Below are positions 8,400 to 15,562 of a DNA stretch of 18,532 nt, piece after piece. A model generated the notes under the pieces. That model worked only from the letters and a program-made list of their open reading frames with translations. It did not search any database and had not been told where the DNA came from. A program made the translations under genes and the position numbers. Where the stretch lies: positions 1 to 18,532 of the forward strand of contig JAEXTR010000082.1 in assembly GCA_023406915.1 (NCBI GenBank). Reading direction: 5' to 3'. This stretch comes from Bacteroidota bacterium (GTDB taxonomy: Bacteria; Bacteroidota; Ignavibacteria; Ignavibacteriales; Ignavibacteriaceae). Each line of letters starts with the position of its first letter. The stretch's first letter is position 1.

Positions 8400-8830
8400 A
8401 ATTTGCTCCCGTGCATATCTCGTATTATTGTGGCGGCTGCAATATAGGAAAACACTTTTGCACCTGAGATAACAGCATCGCACGCACCGGCAGTTATAAG
8501 AGTCTGCCGGAAAACTTCCCGATTATAGATATTCGATAGATGCACCTCAACCTTCGGTATTCTACAAAGCTCTAATGCATCCCGGATCGCAACAGATGTA
8601 TGCGAATAACCGCCGGGATTAATGATCACTCCCTGATATTTTTCATCAGCTTCCTGAATAGCCAAAATGAGTTCACCCTCTCCATTTGACTGAAAATAAT
8701 CGAACACCACTTCGGGATACTTTAACTGCAACATACTTATAATGGTCTCTGCATTCAGGCTTCCGTAATGGGATGCTTCTCTTTTATCTAAAAGATTAAG
8801 ATTTGGACCATGAATTACAAGTATTTTCAA
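8396..8830 (-). CDS. aroQ: Type II 3-dehydroquinate dehydratase
   Basis: AroQ converts 3-dehydroquinate to 3-dehydroshikimate in the shikimate pathway by a trans-elimination through an enolate; the family forms dodecamers. The 144-aa length is normal. Motifs visible are GPNLNLLDKREASHYG with active-site R17 and Y22, the QSNGEGELI stretch, INPGGYSHTSVAIRDAL with the substrate-binding N and the conserved H, and EVHLSNIYNREVFR with the catalytic-region H and R. The start is a TTG: this is the only reasonable initiator giving MKILVIHGPN, because an in-frame stop lies just seven codons upstream. It overlaps the 90-aa gene upstream by 4 nt, and its own stop overlaps the HAD start. No other shikimate gene is in the window. 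Confidence 0.95.
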   Translation of the reverse strand: MKILVIHGPNLNLLDKREASHYGSLNAETIISMLQLKYPEVVFDYFQSNGEGELILAIQEADEKYQGVIINPGGYSHTSVAIRDALELCRIPKVEVHLSNIYNREVFRQTLITAGACDAVISGAKVFSYIAAATIIRDMHGSKL

Positions 8831-9099
8831 TTTTCTTCCGATAGAGTTTCAATAATCTCACGCACCCGTGGAGTCATAAACACGGATTCAATTTCCAATT
8901 CTTTCAGTGCCGATGCCAAAATTATAGCTTTACGCTGTGTGGAAGCGAATTTATTAATAACAATGACTTTTGATTCTTTGACGATACAATATCCGCCTGA
9001 AAAATCGCCTCTCTCAAAGCGCACTTTTGCGCCAAGCTGATTAGCCAAATCCTTCAACTCATCGATAAGGTCTTCTAACTCTTTCTCTTTGATCTTCAT
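8827..9099 (-). CDS. Conserved small protein of unknown function, 90 aa
   Basis: I do not recognise a named function. The protein is soluble and charged, with a predicted N-terminal helix (KEKELEDLIDELKDLANQLG), a strand-rich middle (VRFERGDFSGGYCIVKESKV) ending in VIVINK, then two helices up to LSEEN. The GDFSGGYCIVK / KVIVINK core resembles small uncharacterised proteins I recall from Bacteroidota relatives, but I cannot confirm this by search. One cysteine is present and no metal site is visible. It starts at an ATG, is the first gene of the orphan-aroQ-HAD run, and overlaps the aroQ start by 4 nt, so it is very likely translated. Its promoter should lie in the divergent region shared with ppx. 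Confidence 0.8.
   Translation of the reverse strand: MKIKEKELEDLIDELKDLANQLGAKVRFERGDFSGGYCIVKESKVIVINKFASTQRKAIILASALKELEIESVFMTPRVREIIETLSEEN
8834..8839 (-). promoter_or_regulatory. Ribosome binding site supporting the TTG start of aroQ
   Basis: GGAAGA on the minus strand precedes TTG (8830-8828) with 3 nt of A between. It lies within the final codons of the upstream 90-aa gene. Together with the upstream in-frame stop at 8849-8851 it makes TTG the initiator. Confidence 0.5.
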
Positions 9100-9173
9100 A
9101 CAGAACCGGAGATTGAAATCCTAAGTTGTTCATTAACAGGTTATTAAGCAAAACACTTCAAGAAATAATATAA

Positions 9174-9219
9174 GCAATATAGTAAAAAAATATTGTTGAT
9201 TCACTATATTGCGTTTTTT
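9174..9219. repeat. Perfect 10-bp inverted repeat with internal third copy and trailing T6, in the divergent ppx/orphan region
   Basis: GCAATATAGT (9174-9183) and ACTATATTGC (9203-9212) are exact reverse complements, 19 nt apart. A further ATATTG (9190-9195) in the spacer could pair with CAATAT of the left arm instead. Six T (9214-9219) follow the right arm, giving a terminator-like or attenuator-like look toward ppx. It could equally be an operator for a dimeric regulator serving both divergent genes. The region 9100-9243 contains no other clear signal; the promoters are not distinct. Confidence 0.6.
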
Positions 9220-9243
9220 CAAATCTAAATGCGAGTGAGATAC

Positions 9244-10155
9244 ATGAGAATAGCCTCCATCGACGCCGGTTCCAACACTATCCTTTTGCTTATTGCTGAT
9301 TATGATGTTTCTTCCCATAGAATTGAGATCATTGAAGAGAAGCACACATACCCAAGATTAGGTGATGGGCTTGTCTTCGGTGGTAAGATTAAAGAAGAAA
9401 AGGCAGAGCTTGCACTGAATATTTTCAGGGGGTACAAGGAGATCATTCTGCAAACACATGCTGAACATGTAGTGGCAGTAGGTACAAATGCTCTAAGAAT
9501 TGCCAGTAACGCACAAGAAATTATCGGGAAGATTAGTCGTGAGACCGGTATAACAATTGAAGTGATCACCGGGGAACAGGAAGCAGCTTTAGCATATTTA
9601 AGTGCAACCCGTGGGTATTATACTGGGCATTCGAAAGGGGTGATAGATATCGGAGGTGGAAGTACAGAGATTGTGTTCGGAGATGATTCTGGTATTCAGT
9701 TCAGAAGGAGCTTTCAGTTGGGTGTTGTGTCGATGATTCACAAATATGGCATCAGTAATCTGCTGAACAAAAAAGAGGAGATCATCTCTGATGTCAGTCT
9801 GACCCTGTCCGGTACTAGCTTTCCAGTACCAGAGGGAGTCAGGATGTTTGGGGTTGCAGGTACTCCGGTTACATATTTTATTCTATGTTATCTTGACGGG
9901 TACGACAGGGAAAAGATAGAAGGTGGAAAGCTTTTCTATCATGATCTTAAAAGGATGACGGAAACTCTTGGTGGAATGAACCCAGAAGATATTGAGAGGA
10001 AATTTCCAGCAACGAAGGGAAGAAGCGATTTAATGTTTTTCGGCGGGATCATTTTATCAGAGACAATGCAAATGCTTGGATGCGATTCCATCACCGTGAG
10101 CACCCGGGGTATCAGGTACGGTGCACTCATCAACTATGCAGAAAAACTATTATGA
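9244..10155 (+). CDS. Exopolyphosphatase / guanosine pentaphosphate phosphohydrolase family (Ppx/GppA)
   Basis: A single-module Ppx/GppA protein of 303 aa, expected to hydrolyse inorganic polyphosphate or the stringent-response nucleotide pppGpp. The ASKHA-fold phosphate loops are visible: ASIDAGSNTILLLI at the N-terminus, VGTNALRIASNAQ, GEQEAALAYL, VIDIGGGSTEIVFG, then SFQLGVVSM and GVAGTPVT. Near the end FFGGIILSETM and VSTRGIRYGAL match the family. The short length means the HD-like C-terminal domain of E. coli Ppx/GppA is absent, so which activity dominates cannot be decided. I chose the ATG at 9244 because MRIASID puts the first strand at the usual position; an in-frame ATG five codons earlier (9229) is possible. 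This is the only plus-strand gene, and its last 6 nt overlap the end of nadB. Confidence 0.93.
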   Translation: MRIASIDAGSNTILLLIADYDVSSHRIEIIEEKHTYPRLGDGLVFGGKIKEEKAELALNIFRGYKEIILQTHAEHVVAVGTNALRIASNAQEIIGKISRETGITIEVITGEQEAALAYLSATRGYYTGHSKGVIDIGGGSTEIVFGDDSGIQFRRSFQLGVVSMIHKYGISNLLNKKEEIISDVSLTLSGTSFPVPEGVRMFGVAGTPVTYFILCYLDGYDREKIEGGKLFYHDLKRMTETLGGMNPEDIERKFPATKGRSDLMFFGGIILSETMQMLGCDSITVSTRGIRYGALINYAEKLL

Positions 10156-11778
10156 TTTCTGGTAAGTATTTTGAAGCACTGTATCAGTAGCCTGATCGAA
10201 GGTGGAGGGATAATCCAGCGTAAAATGGAGTCCCCTGCTCTCCTGTCTTTGAGATGCTGATTTAATGATTAAATGTGCACACGTTATCAGATTACGAAGC
10301 TCAATCAGGGAATCAAATACTTTTGTTTTCTTATAGAATCGCTCTACTTCATGAAAGAGGTTTTCAACTCTTCGGGCTGCGAAATCAAGTCTCAGGTCAG
10401 AGCGTACGATGCCAACCATATCCCACATCAGCTGCTGGAGCTCTTTTTTTGTATAGCTTATCATCACTTTTTCATCTGCAGTCAGGGTTCCGGAATCATC
10501 CCAATCTGGCACATCATTTGGCGAGGGAGAACAGACTCTGAGATACTCTGACAACTCGGTTGAGGCGCTATGTGCAAAAACAAGTGCTTCGAGCAATGAA
10601 TTGCTTGCAAGTCTGTTTGCACCATGGACACCAGTCATACTCACTTCACCAATCGCATAAAGGCCCAGCAATGAAGACCGGGAGTATTTATCTACGAACA
10701 CACCCCCACAAGAGTAGTGAGCCGCTGGCACCACCGGAATCATATCTCTGGTGATATCTGTGCCAAACTTCAATAGTTGTTCGTGGATATTAGGGAAATG
10801 ATTGATTGTCTGGTCTGCCGGCATGTGTGTCACATCCAGAAATACAAAATCGTCTCCACGTCTTTTTAACTCAGTATCTATAGCCCGGGCTACGATATCA
10901 CGAGGTGCCAGTTCTTTACGTGGGTCGTATTTCTCCATAAAGGGAACGCCATCATTTGTTCTGAGGATACCCCCATATCCGCGCATGGCTTCTGAAATCA
11001 GGAACGCCTGATTTTTATCGCGGAGATTAGAGAAGTTATAAAAAGAGGTGGGATGGAACTGTACAAACTCCAGATTTGCAACTCGGGCACCGGCACGATA
11101 AGCCATGGCAATGCCATCACCAGTTGCGATCAATGGATTAGTTGTGTGCAGGTATACTTGTCCCAAACCGCCAGTTGCCAGTACGGTCGCCTTGGAAATA
11201 ATTTTTACAACCTTATTTTCTTCAATAATAAGGACATACGCACCAAAGCAATGTCTTGATTGAATCGGCATATTCCGCAATCCTGATATATTATGCTCAG
11301 TTATCAGGTCGATTGCAAGAGCGTTCTCAATAACAGTGATTCCCGGTATTGAAGCAACCTTTGAAATCAGAGCTCTCTCGACTTCTTTACCGGTGAGATC
11401 TTTAGCATGCACAATCCTTGGTTTTGAATGTCCCCCCTCTTTTGCGAGATGAAGACTTCCGCCCTCCTTCGTAAACTCTGTGCCAAGCTGTATTAATTCT
11501 TCAATCCGTTCAGGACCTTCCTTCACCAGGAATTCAACTGCATTCCGGTCACAAAGCCCGGCTCCTGCAACAAGGGTATCTTCGATATGGCGCTCGTATG
11601 AATCATCAGAGCTGAGTACTGATGCTATACCACCCTGAGCATAATTGGTATTCGATTCGCTTTTATCTTTTTTAGTAACAAGTGTTACCTGAGCAAATTT
11701 TGCAATTTTTATTGCTGCAAAAAGTCCTGCAATTCCAGACCCAATTACAAGAACATCAGTTTTAATTTGATTGTCCAT
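10150..11778 (-). CDS. nadB: L-aspartate oxidase
   Basis: NadB is an FAD enzyme that oxidises L-aspartate to iminoaspartate, which NadA condenses to quinolinate in NAD synthesis. The 542-aa length is typical. Visible are the dinucleotide motif VLVIGSGIAGLFAA (GSGIAG about 13-18), TNYAQGGIAS, the region HLAKEGGHSKPRIVHAKD, TGKEVE, FVQFHPTSFY (about 239-247), the active-site ELAPRDIVARAI (about 289-300), HYSCGG (about 354) and GVHGANRLASNSLLEALVF. A C-terminal helical domain ends near SRGLHFTLDYP, the usual succinate-dehydrogenase-like tail. The ATG at 11778 is preferred over a GTG three codons upstream. It follows the Yip1-type gene by 18 nt. No nadA or nadC is in the window. SdhA/FrdA is excluded by the motifs and by the absence of sdhB. 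Confidence 0.95.
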   Translation of the reverse strand: MDNQIKTDVLVIGSGIAGLFAAIKIAKFAQVTLVTKKDKSESNTNYAQGGIASVLSSDDSYERHIEDTLVAGAGLCDRNAVEFLVKEGPERIEELIQLGTEFTKEGGSLHLAKEGGHSKPRIVHAKDLTGKEVERALISKVASIPGITVIENALAIDLITEHNISGLRNMPIQSRHCFGAYVLIIEENKVVKIISKATVLATGGLGQVYLHTTNPLIATGDGIAMAYRAGARVANLEFVQFHPTSFYNFSNLRDKNQAFLISEAMRGYGGILRTNDGVPFMEKYDPRKELAPRDIVARAIDTELKRRGDDFVFLDVTHMPADQTINHFPNIHEQLLKFGTDITRDMIPVVPAAHYSCGGVFVDKYSRSSLLGLYAIGEVSMTGVHGANRLASNSLLEALVFAHSASTELSEYLRVCSPSPNDVPDWDDSGTLTADEKVMISYTKKELQQLMWDMVGIVRSDLRLDFAARRVENLFHEVERFYKKTKVFDSLIELRNLITCAHLIIKSASQRQESRGLHFTLDYPSTFDQATDTVLQNTYQKS

Positions 11779-11796
11779 ACATTTCACATATCATTT

Positions 11797-12486
11797 TTAG
11801 AACAAGTAGGGATTGACTGCTAAAGCTATTACGAATAAAAGCCCTATCACTACAAGGGATAACAGATAGGCAACCCCTTGAGGGAAGAACGAACTGAGAG
11901 CTTTACCTGTCAGTGCCATTGCCCAAAGTATCATTCCGGATTCCAGGACTACGAATAACCACGCAAAAAGAGGCTTTAAAAAGAAAGGAGAGGGTGATAA
12001 CTCAAATAATGATAGTCCAAAAACGGCTATCTCAAGGGTTGATAATACGATAGCGCTTAGGGCAACAGGTATCAGTGCATACGAAAATACTGCAACGTTA
12101 TCCCTGAATCTTGGTTTCAAAGAAGTTAGTCTTGCCAATTGAGTGAGTATTAAACAGGCAAGCAGAAAGATTAGTGGAAATAAAACTATACCTGTTACGA
12201 CCTTACTAAATGGAAGCATTACTTCGTAATAATGGATAACAAAAAGATTGGCAAGCAGTGCCAGTTTCAATGCTACAAATGGAAGAATAAACAGAATATA
12301 GTTCTTGTGCTCTGCCCTGATGATCGTAATGAACGTTTCTGAGGGGGATTCAATCACTCCGGATAATGCACTCCAGAAATCAATGACAGGTACCCGCGTG
12401 TTGAGTACAAAACTGCACGATGAACAGTTTAGTGTATATTCTGGATTCAGAGTCTTGCAATTCGGGCAGGTTTTACTGTTTTTCAT
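11797..12486 (-). CDS. Zinc-ribbon membrane protein with Yip1-like domain
   Basis: A 229-aa membrane protein. Residues 7-24 form a zinc ribbon with C7, C10, C21 and C24 (CPNCK...CSSC). A cytoplasmic linker, FWSALSGVIESPSETF, resembles the stretch before the Yip1 fold. Five hydrophobic segments follow (about 65-85, 94-118, 132-155, 165-188 and 202-226), ending with VNPYLF. This agrees with the Yip1 family, whose bacterial members have no settled role. The start overlaps the DUF5683 stop as ATGA, and nadB follows 18 nt after its own stop, so it is inside the parAB-nadB operon. Function unassigned; a link to partitioning is only positional. Confidence 0.78.
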   Translation of the reverse strand: MKNSKTCPNCKTLNPEYTLNCSSCSFVLNTRVPVIDFWSALSGVIESPSETFITIIRAEHKNYILFILPFVALKLALLANLFVIHYYEVMLPFSKVVTGIVLFPLIFLLACLILTQLARLTSLKPRFRDNVAVFSYALIPVALSAIVLSTLEIAVFGLSLFELSPSPFFLKPLFAWLFVVLESGMILWAMALTGKALSSFFPQGVAYLLSLVVIGLLFVIALAVNPYLF

Positions 12487-13010
12487 AATGGGACCCGAAC
12501 TGAAAGTGAGGTAGTATGCCCCCTGATATCAAATGTATCTTCAACATCAAAACTAAACAAATGGGCATCCACATACGCATCAACCAGATTTGCCAGATAT
12601 GTGAGGACAAATGAAATTGCGAATAGATCTCGCTGATCATTATAAAAATTTCTTTGTATGCGGTGAGTTTCACTACCTGAAGCAAGATAGAGGTCCCTGA
12701 ACTGAGTGTACTTATCATGGTTTTCCACATAATTGTAGCCGAACCAGATCAGTAATCCACCAATAACCGGAATTTTCCAGTAGGATTCATTATAAAACTG
12801 ACCAAAACCTGGCAGCACCGCACTTCTTAATACTGCACCCCAGGGAGACTTTGTCTCTAAAGAAGGCTTCAGCGTCAATGTATCTTCTACCTGCCTCCGG
12901 TTTGCGGAATCAGGTAATGCAATTAGAGTAGAATCTGACTGAGCAAAAACTGATTGATTACACAGCGTTATAAAAAACAAAAGACTAAAAAGAATTTTTC
13001 TGGATGACAT
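12483..13010 (-). CDS. DUF5683 envelope protein
   Basis: A 175-aa exported or membrane protein. A signal peptide is visible (MSSRK, then hydrophobic FSLLFFITLC, cleavage likely after VFA-Q). A Ser/Thr-rich linker follows. The DUF5683 core begins at SPWGAVLRSAVLPGFGQFYN and WKIPVIGGLLIWFGYNYVE, and ends with the conserved LVDAYVDAHLFSFDVED. At least two hydrophobic helices are present. The ATG at 13010 is preferred over a TTG four codons earlier because it begins the signal peptide. The start lies 26 nt inside the end of parB. The parA-parB-DUF5683 order is conserved in Bacteroidota, usually with dapB and lepB downstream; here the Yip1-type gene and nadB take that place. Molecular function unknown. 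Confidence 0.85.
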   Translation of the reverse strand: MSSRKILFSLLFFITLCNQSVFAQSDSTLIALPDSANRRQVEDTLTLKPSLETKSPWGAVLRSAVLPGFGQFYNESYWKIPVIGGLLIWFGYNYVENHDKYTQFRDLYLASGSETHRIQRNFYNDQRDLFAISFVLTYLANLVDAYVDAHLFSFDVEDTFDIRGHTTSLSVRVPL

Positions 13011-13893
13011 CAAATAACTCAATCAGGCGGTCAAAATCATCAAGTGAATAATATTCAATACAAATCTCACCCTGATTATTCTTTCTTGATTTCACGTAAA
13101 CCTTCGTTCCCATTGTTTTACGCAAACGGTCTTCAACATCAGCGAGAGCGTTCCCTCCGAATGGATTCCTCGCTGCAGGGTTAAGCTTTTCTGGTTTCTT
13201 TTCTGTAAGCATTTTTCGGACAAGTGATTCAACACTTCTTACAGAAAGCTGATCTTCAATTATTTTTTGCAATACTCTTAACTGCATTGCTTCACCCGGT
13301 ACATTAATCAGCGCTCGTGCATGTCCCATGGTAATCTTCTCGTCGATCATGCTTTGCTGGATATCCCGTGGTAATTTAAGGAGACGAATTGCATTGGCGA
13401 TCGTTGTTCTGTCTTTTCCAACTCTCTCGGCAATCTCCTCCTGTGTCAGACTGCACTCTTCCATTAATCGCTTGTATGCTTTGGCTTCTTCAATAGGATT
13501 CAGTTTTTCACGCTGAATGTTCTCGATAAGTGCCATTGCCAGCATAAGTTCATCGGATTCCACCTTGATGACATAGGCAGGTATATCAGTGTATCCGATC
13601 TCTTTACATGCACGGAATCTGCGTTCACCGGAAACTATTTGATACCGTCCCGTGTCCATTTTTCTGAGTGTCACAGGTTGAATCAAACCATTCACGAGAA
13701 TCGATTTCTTCAATTCATCAAGAGCAGCAGGATCAAACACTGTTCTTGGCTGAAATGGATTCGGGTCAATCAAGTAAATTTGTACCCTGGTAATTTCACC
13801 ACTTGTTGAAACGTTTGATTGCTCAACAGGTTTTTCGTGTTCAACCTGAGGACGAATCAATGCATCGAGTCCTCTTCCTAAACCGGATTTCAA
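12985..13893 (-). CDS. parB: Chromosome partitioning protein ParB (Spo0J-type CTPase)
   Basis: ParB binds parS sites near the origin, loads as a CTP-dependent clamp and works with ParA in chromosome segregation. This 302-aa protein has the short N-terminal ParA-contact peptide GLGRGLDALI (4-13), the CTP-binding ParB/Srx domain with PNPFQPR (44-50), GERRFRA (89-95) and ENIQREKLNPIEEA (124-137), an HTH (about 148-172) where SLTQEEIAERVGKDRTTIAN sits, and a C-terminal dimerisation region. The start is a TTG; an upstream ATG is in another frame, and a GAGG at 13899-13902 has good spacing. It follows parA by 17 nt and its end overlaps DUF5683. No consensus parS (TGTTTCACGTGAAACA) was found in the window. 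Confidence 0.95.
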   Translation of the reverse strand: MKSGLGRGLDALIRPQVEHEKPVEQSNVSTSGEITRVQIYLIDPNPFQPRTVFDPAALDELKKSILVNGLIQPVTLRKMDTGRYQIVSGERRFRACKEIGYTDIPAYVIKVESDELMLAMALIENIQREKLNPIEEAKAYKRLMEECSLTQEEIAERVGKDRTTIANAIRLLKLPRDIQQSMIDEKITMGHARALINVPGEAMQLRVLQKIIEDQLSVRSVESLVRKMLTEKKPEKLNPAARNPFGGNALADVEDRLRKTMGTKVYVKSRKNNQGEICIEYYSLDDFDRLIELFDVIQKNSF

Positions 13894-13898
13894 AAATG

Positions 13899-13902
13899 CC
13901 TC
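13899..13902 (-). promoter_or_regulatory. Ribosome binding site for the TTG start of parB
   Basis: GAGG on the minus strand lies 5 nt before TTG (13893-13891). There is no in-frame ATG nearby, and the conserved peptide GLGRGLDALI starts three codons later. Confidence 0.5.
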
Positions 13903-13910
13903 ATTCCTAA

Positions 13911-14672
13911 TTATGAATTGTTTCTCAACAGAAATTCTTTTGCAAGTGCATTATAGTTCTCAGCTCCTTTGGAGGAGGAGTCATACAGCGTAATCGGCTG
14001 ACCATAGCTTGGTGCCTCGGACAACCGAACATTTCTGTATACTATAGTAGAAAAAACCTTAGTTTCAAAGTATCTATGTACTTCATCGGAAACCAATTGT
14101 GACAACCGCAGTCGGTTGTCAAACATAGTAAGCAAAACACCTTCTATGTTGAGAGTGGGGTTAAAGTTCTGCTTGACCAGATTTATTGTATTCAACAACT
14201 GTCCAAGTCCTTCGAGTGCAAAATACTCGCATTGCACTGGGATCAGTACGGTATCAGAGGCTGTTAGTGCATTGAGAGTTAAAACTGCCAATGAGGGGGG
14301 GCAATCAATCAGAATGTAATCGTAGAGGTCTCTGATTTCACCCAACCGCTCTTTCATGATAGTCTCCCTGTTAGGAAACTCCAGCAATTCAACTTCTGCA
14401 CCAACCAGATTGATATTTGCAGGAAGTAATGAAAGATTTGGAAGATCAGATTCTACGATGATATCCCTGATCGGTTTAGCTCCAATCATTGCCTCATATA
14501 CAGAAGGTGAATGATTCTGAAAGCCGATACCAGAGGATGCATTCCCCTGAGGGTCAATATCAACTAGAAGAATTTTTTTATTCAGCAATGCAAGTGCCGC
14601 CGAAAGATTGATTGCGGTAGTGGTCTTCCCTACTCCGCCTTTCTGATTTGCAATAGATATTATTTTTGACAT
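13911..14672 (-). CDS. parA: Chromosome partitioning ATPase ParA (Soj-type)
   Basis: ParA is a P-loop ATPase whose dimer binds DNA non-specifically and is displaced by ParB, pulling origins apart. The 253-aa length and lack of an N-terminal HTH mark the small chromosomal Soj type, not a plasmid ParA. A deviant Walker A KGGVGKTT (11-18) carries the signature lysine; Walker A' is LLVDIDPQGNASSG and Walker B is ILIDCPPSL. The region PVQCEYFALEGLGQLLNTI and the DNA-binding side (MFDNRLRLSQ, RNVRLSEAPSYGQP) are intact. It starts 27 nt after the end of the UPF0173 gene and leads into parB. Confidence 0.96.
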   Translation of the reverse strand: MSKIISIANQKGGVGKTTTAINLSAALALLNKKILLVDIDPQGNASSGIGFQNHSPSVYEAMIGAKPIRDIIVESDLPNLSLLPANINLVGAEVELLEFPNRETIMKERLGEIRDLYDYILIDCPPSLAVLTLNALTASDTVLIPVQCEYFALEGLGQLLNTINLVKQNFNPTLNIEGVLLTMFDNRLRLSQLVSDEVHRYFETKVFSTIVYRNVRLSEAPSYGQPITLYDSSSKGAENYNALAKEFLLRNNS

Positions 14673-14699
14673 CGTCTCTGAGTTTTCGTAATCCGTAAA

Positions 14700-15377
14700 T
14701 TAAACCGTAATTTCTTCGCCGAATTCCATAACTTTGCAATGGAAACCTTTTGCTTCAACCTTTTCTCTGAACTCGTGGGGATCAGCTGCGATTACAGGAA
14801 AAGTGTTATAGTGTATCGGAACTGCAATTTTAGGGGCTGTAAGCTCAACGGCTTTTACAGCATCGTTTATACCCATCGTGAAATTGTCACCAATGGGCAG
14901 GCACATCACATCAATAGCGTTTATCTCACCAATAAGCTTCATATCATAAAACAAACCAGTATCACCAGTATGATAGATTGTTTTTCCTTGAATGGTCACG
15001 AGCACGCCGGCAGGTTCTCCACCATAATAATGATCTGGAGTCATAGAACCATGATGTGCGATTGTGAATTTGACACGTCCGAAACTGAAATTGTGTCCTC
15101 CACCGATGTGCATATTGTGAGCAGTAATTCCCTTTTCGGCTACATAATTTGCAAGCTCATTGACAGCAATAATAGTAGAACCACAACGGGCGGCAATTGC
15201 CAAGGCATCACCCAAATGGTCACCATGTGCATGCGTGAGTATAATGAAGTCGGCAGTAACATCCTCAGCATTAACCGGAGATGTTGGGTTCCCTGTAAAA
15301 AAGGGATCGATTAGTATCTTTTCTCCTGAATCAGCGGTTATCTGGAAAGCAGAATGAGAAAAATAACGCAGTTTCAT
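14700..15377 (-). CDS. Metal-dependent hydrolase, UPF0173 (MBL fold)
   Basis: A 225-aa metallo-beta-lactamase-fold protein of the UPF0173/YtkL family, whose substrate is not settled. The metal-binding motif THAHGDH (48-54) is complete, with further ligands in FTIAHHGS, the aspartate in IYHTGDTGLF and the histidine in VPIHYNTFP. The N-terminus MKLRYFSHSAF with IDPFFTGNP is characteristic. The ATG has a GAGGAA-like ribosome site just upstream. It is the first gene after a 185-nt gap and probably leads the parAB operon; I see no functional reason for the link. A general hydrolase role is secure, anything narrower is not. Confidence 0.9.
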   Translation of the reverse strand: MKLRYFSHSAFQITADSGEKILIDPFFTGNPTSPVNAEDVTADFIILTHAHGDHLGDALAIAARCGSTIIAVNELANYVAEKGITAHNMHIGGGHNFSFGRVKFTIAHHGSMTPDHYYGGEPAGVLVTIQGKTIYHTGDTGLFYDMKLIGEINAIDVMCLPIGDNFTMGINDAVKAVELTAPKIAVPIHYNTFPVIAADPHEFREKVEAKGFHCKVMEFGEEITV

Positions 15378-15421
15378 AGTTCCTCATCAAATTACTGTTT
15401 AATAAACACAATAACAGATTC

Positions 15422-15452
15422 GAAATATAACGGAAAAAGCAGTGGAATAAAA
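15422..15452 (-). promoter_or_regulatory. Candidate promoter for the UPF0173-parAB-nadB operon
   Basis: On the minus strand TTTT (15452-15449), 19 nt, then TATATTTC (15429-15422) approximates the Bacteroidota pattern TTTG-N19-21-TAnnTTTG, with 3/4 and 7/8 matches. A start about 37 nt before the ATG would result. The rest of the gap 15378-15562 shows only the hairpin listed separately. Confidence 0.3.
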
Positions 15453-15518
15453 TCTAAATTGCCAGCATGTCAGATTGAATAGGGGCAACTCGGGATAGTT
15501 GGATACCTCACCCCTCTA

Positions 15519-15546
15519 TTTGCCATGAAATTCGTTCAGTGGCAAA
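15519..15546. repeat. Hairpin downstream of the cation transporter gene
   Basis: TTTGCCA (15519-15525) and TGGCAAA (15540-15546) are exact reverse complements, and the stem extends inward by TGAA/TTCA with one bulged base around the loop ATTCG. It starts 16 nt past the transporter stop. No T-run follows on either strand, so it may stabilise the mRNA end or act as a factor-dependent terminator. Confidence 0.5.
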
Positions 15547-15562
15547 AGCAAACTCCTCTGGG

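Noticed and set aside
13088..13105. A parS-like stretch (TTTCACGTAAAC) inside parB
   Set aside because: Only about 10 of 16 positions match TGTTTCACGTGAAACA, the right half-site fails, and the bases are explained by parB coding sequence (KVYVKS).
14739..15314. A 191-codon open frame on the plus strand
   Set aside because: It is the antisense shadow of the UPF0173 hydrolase, with no plausible domain or ribosome site.
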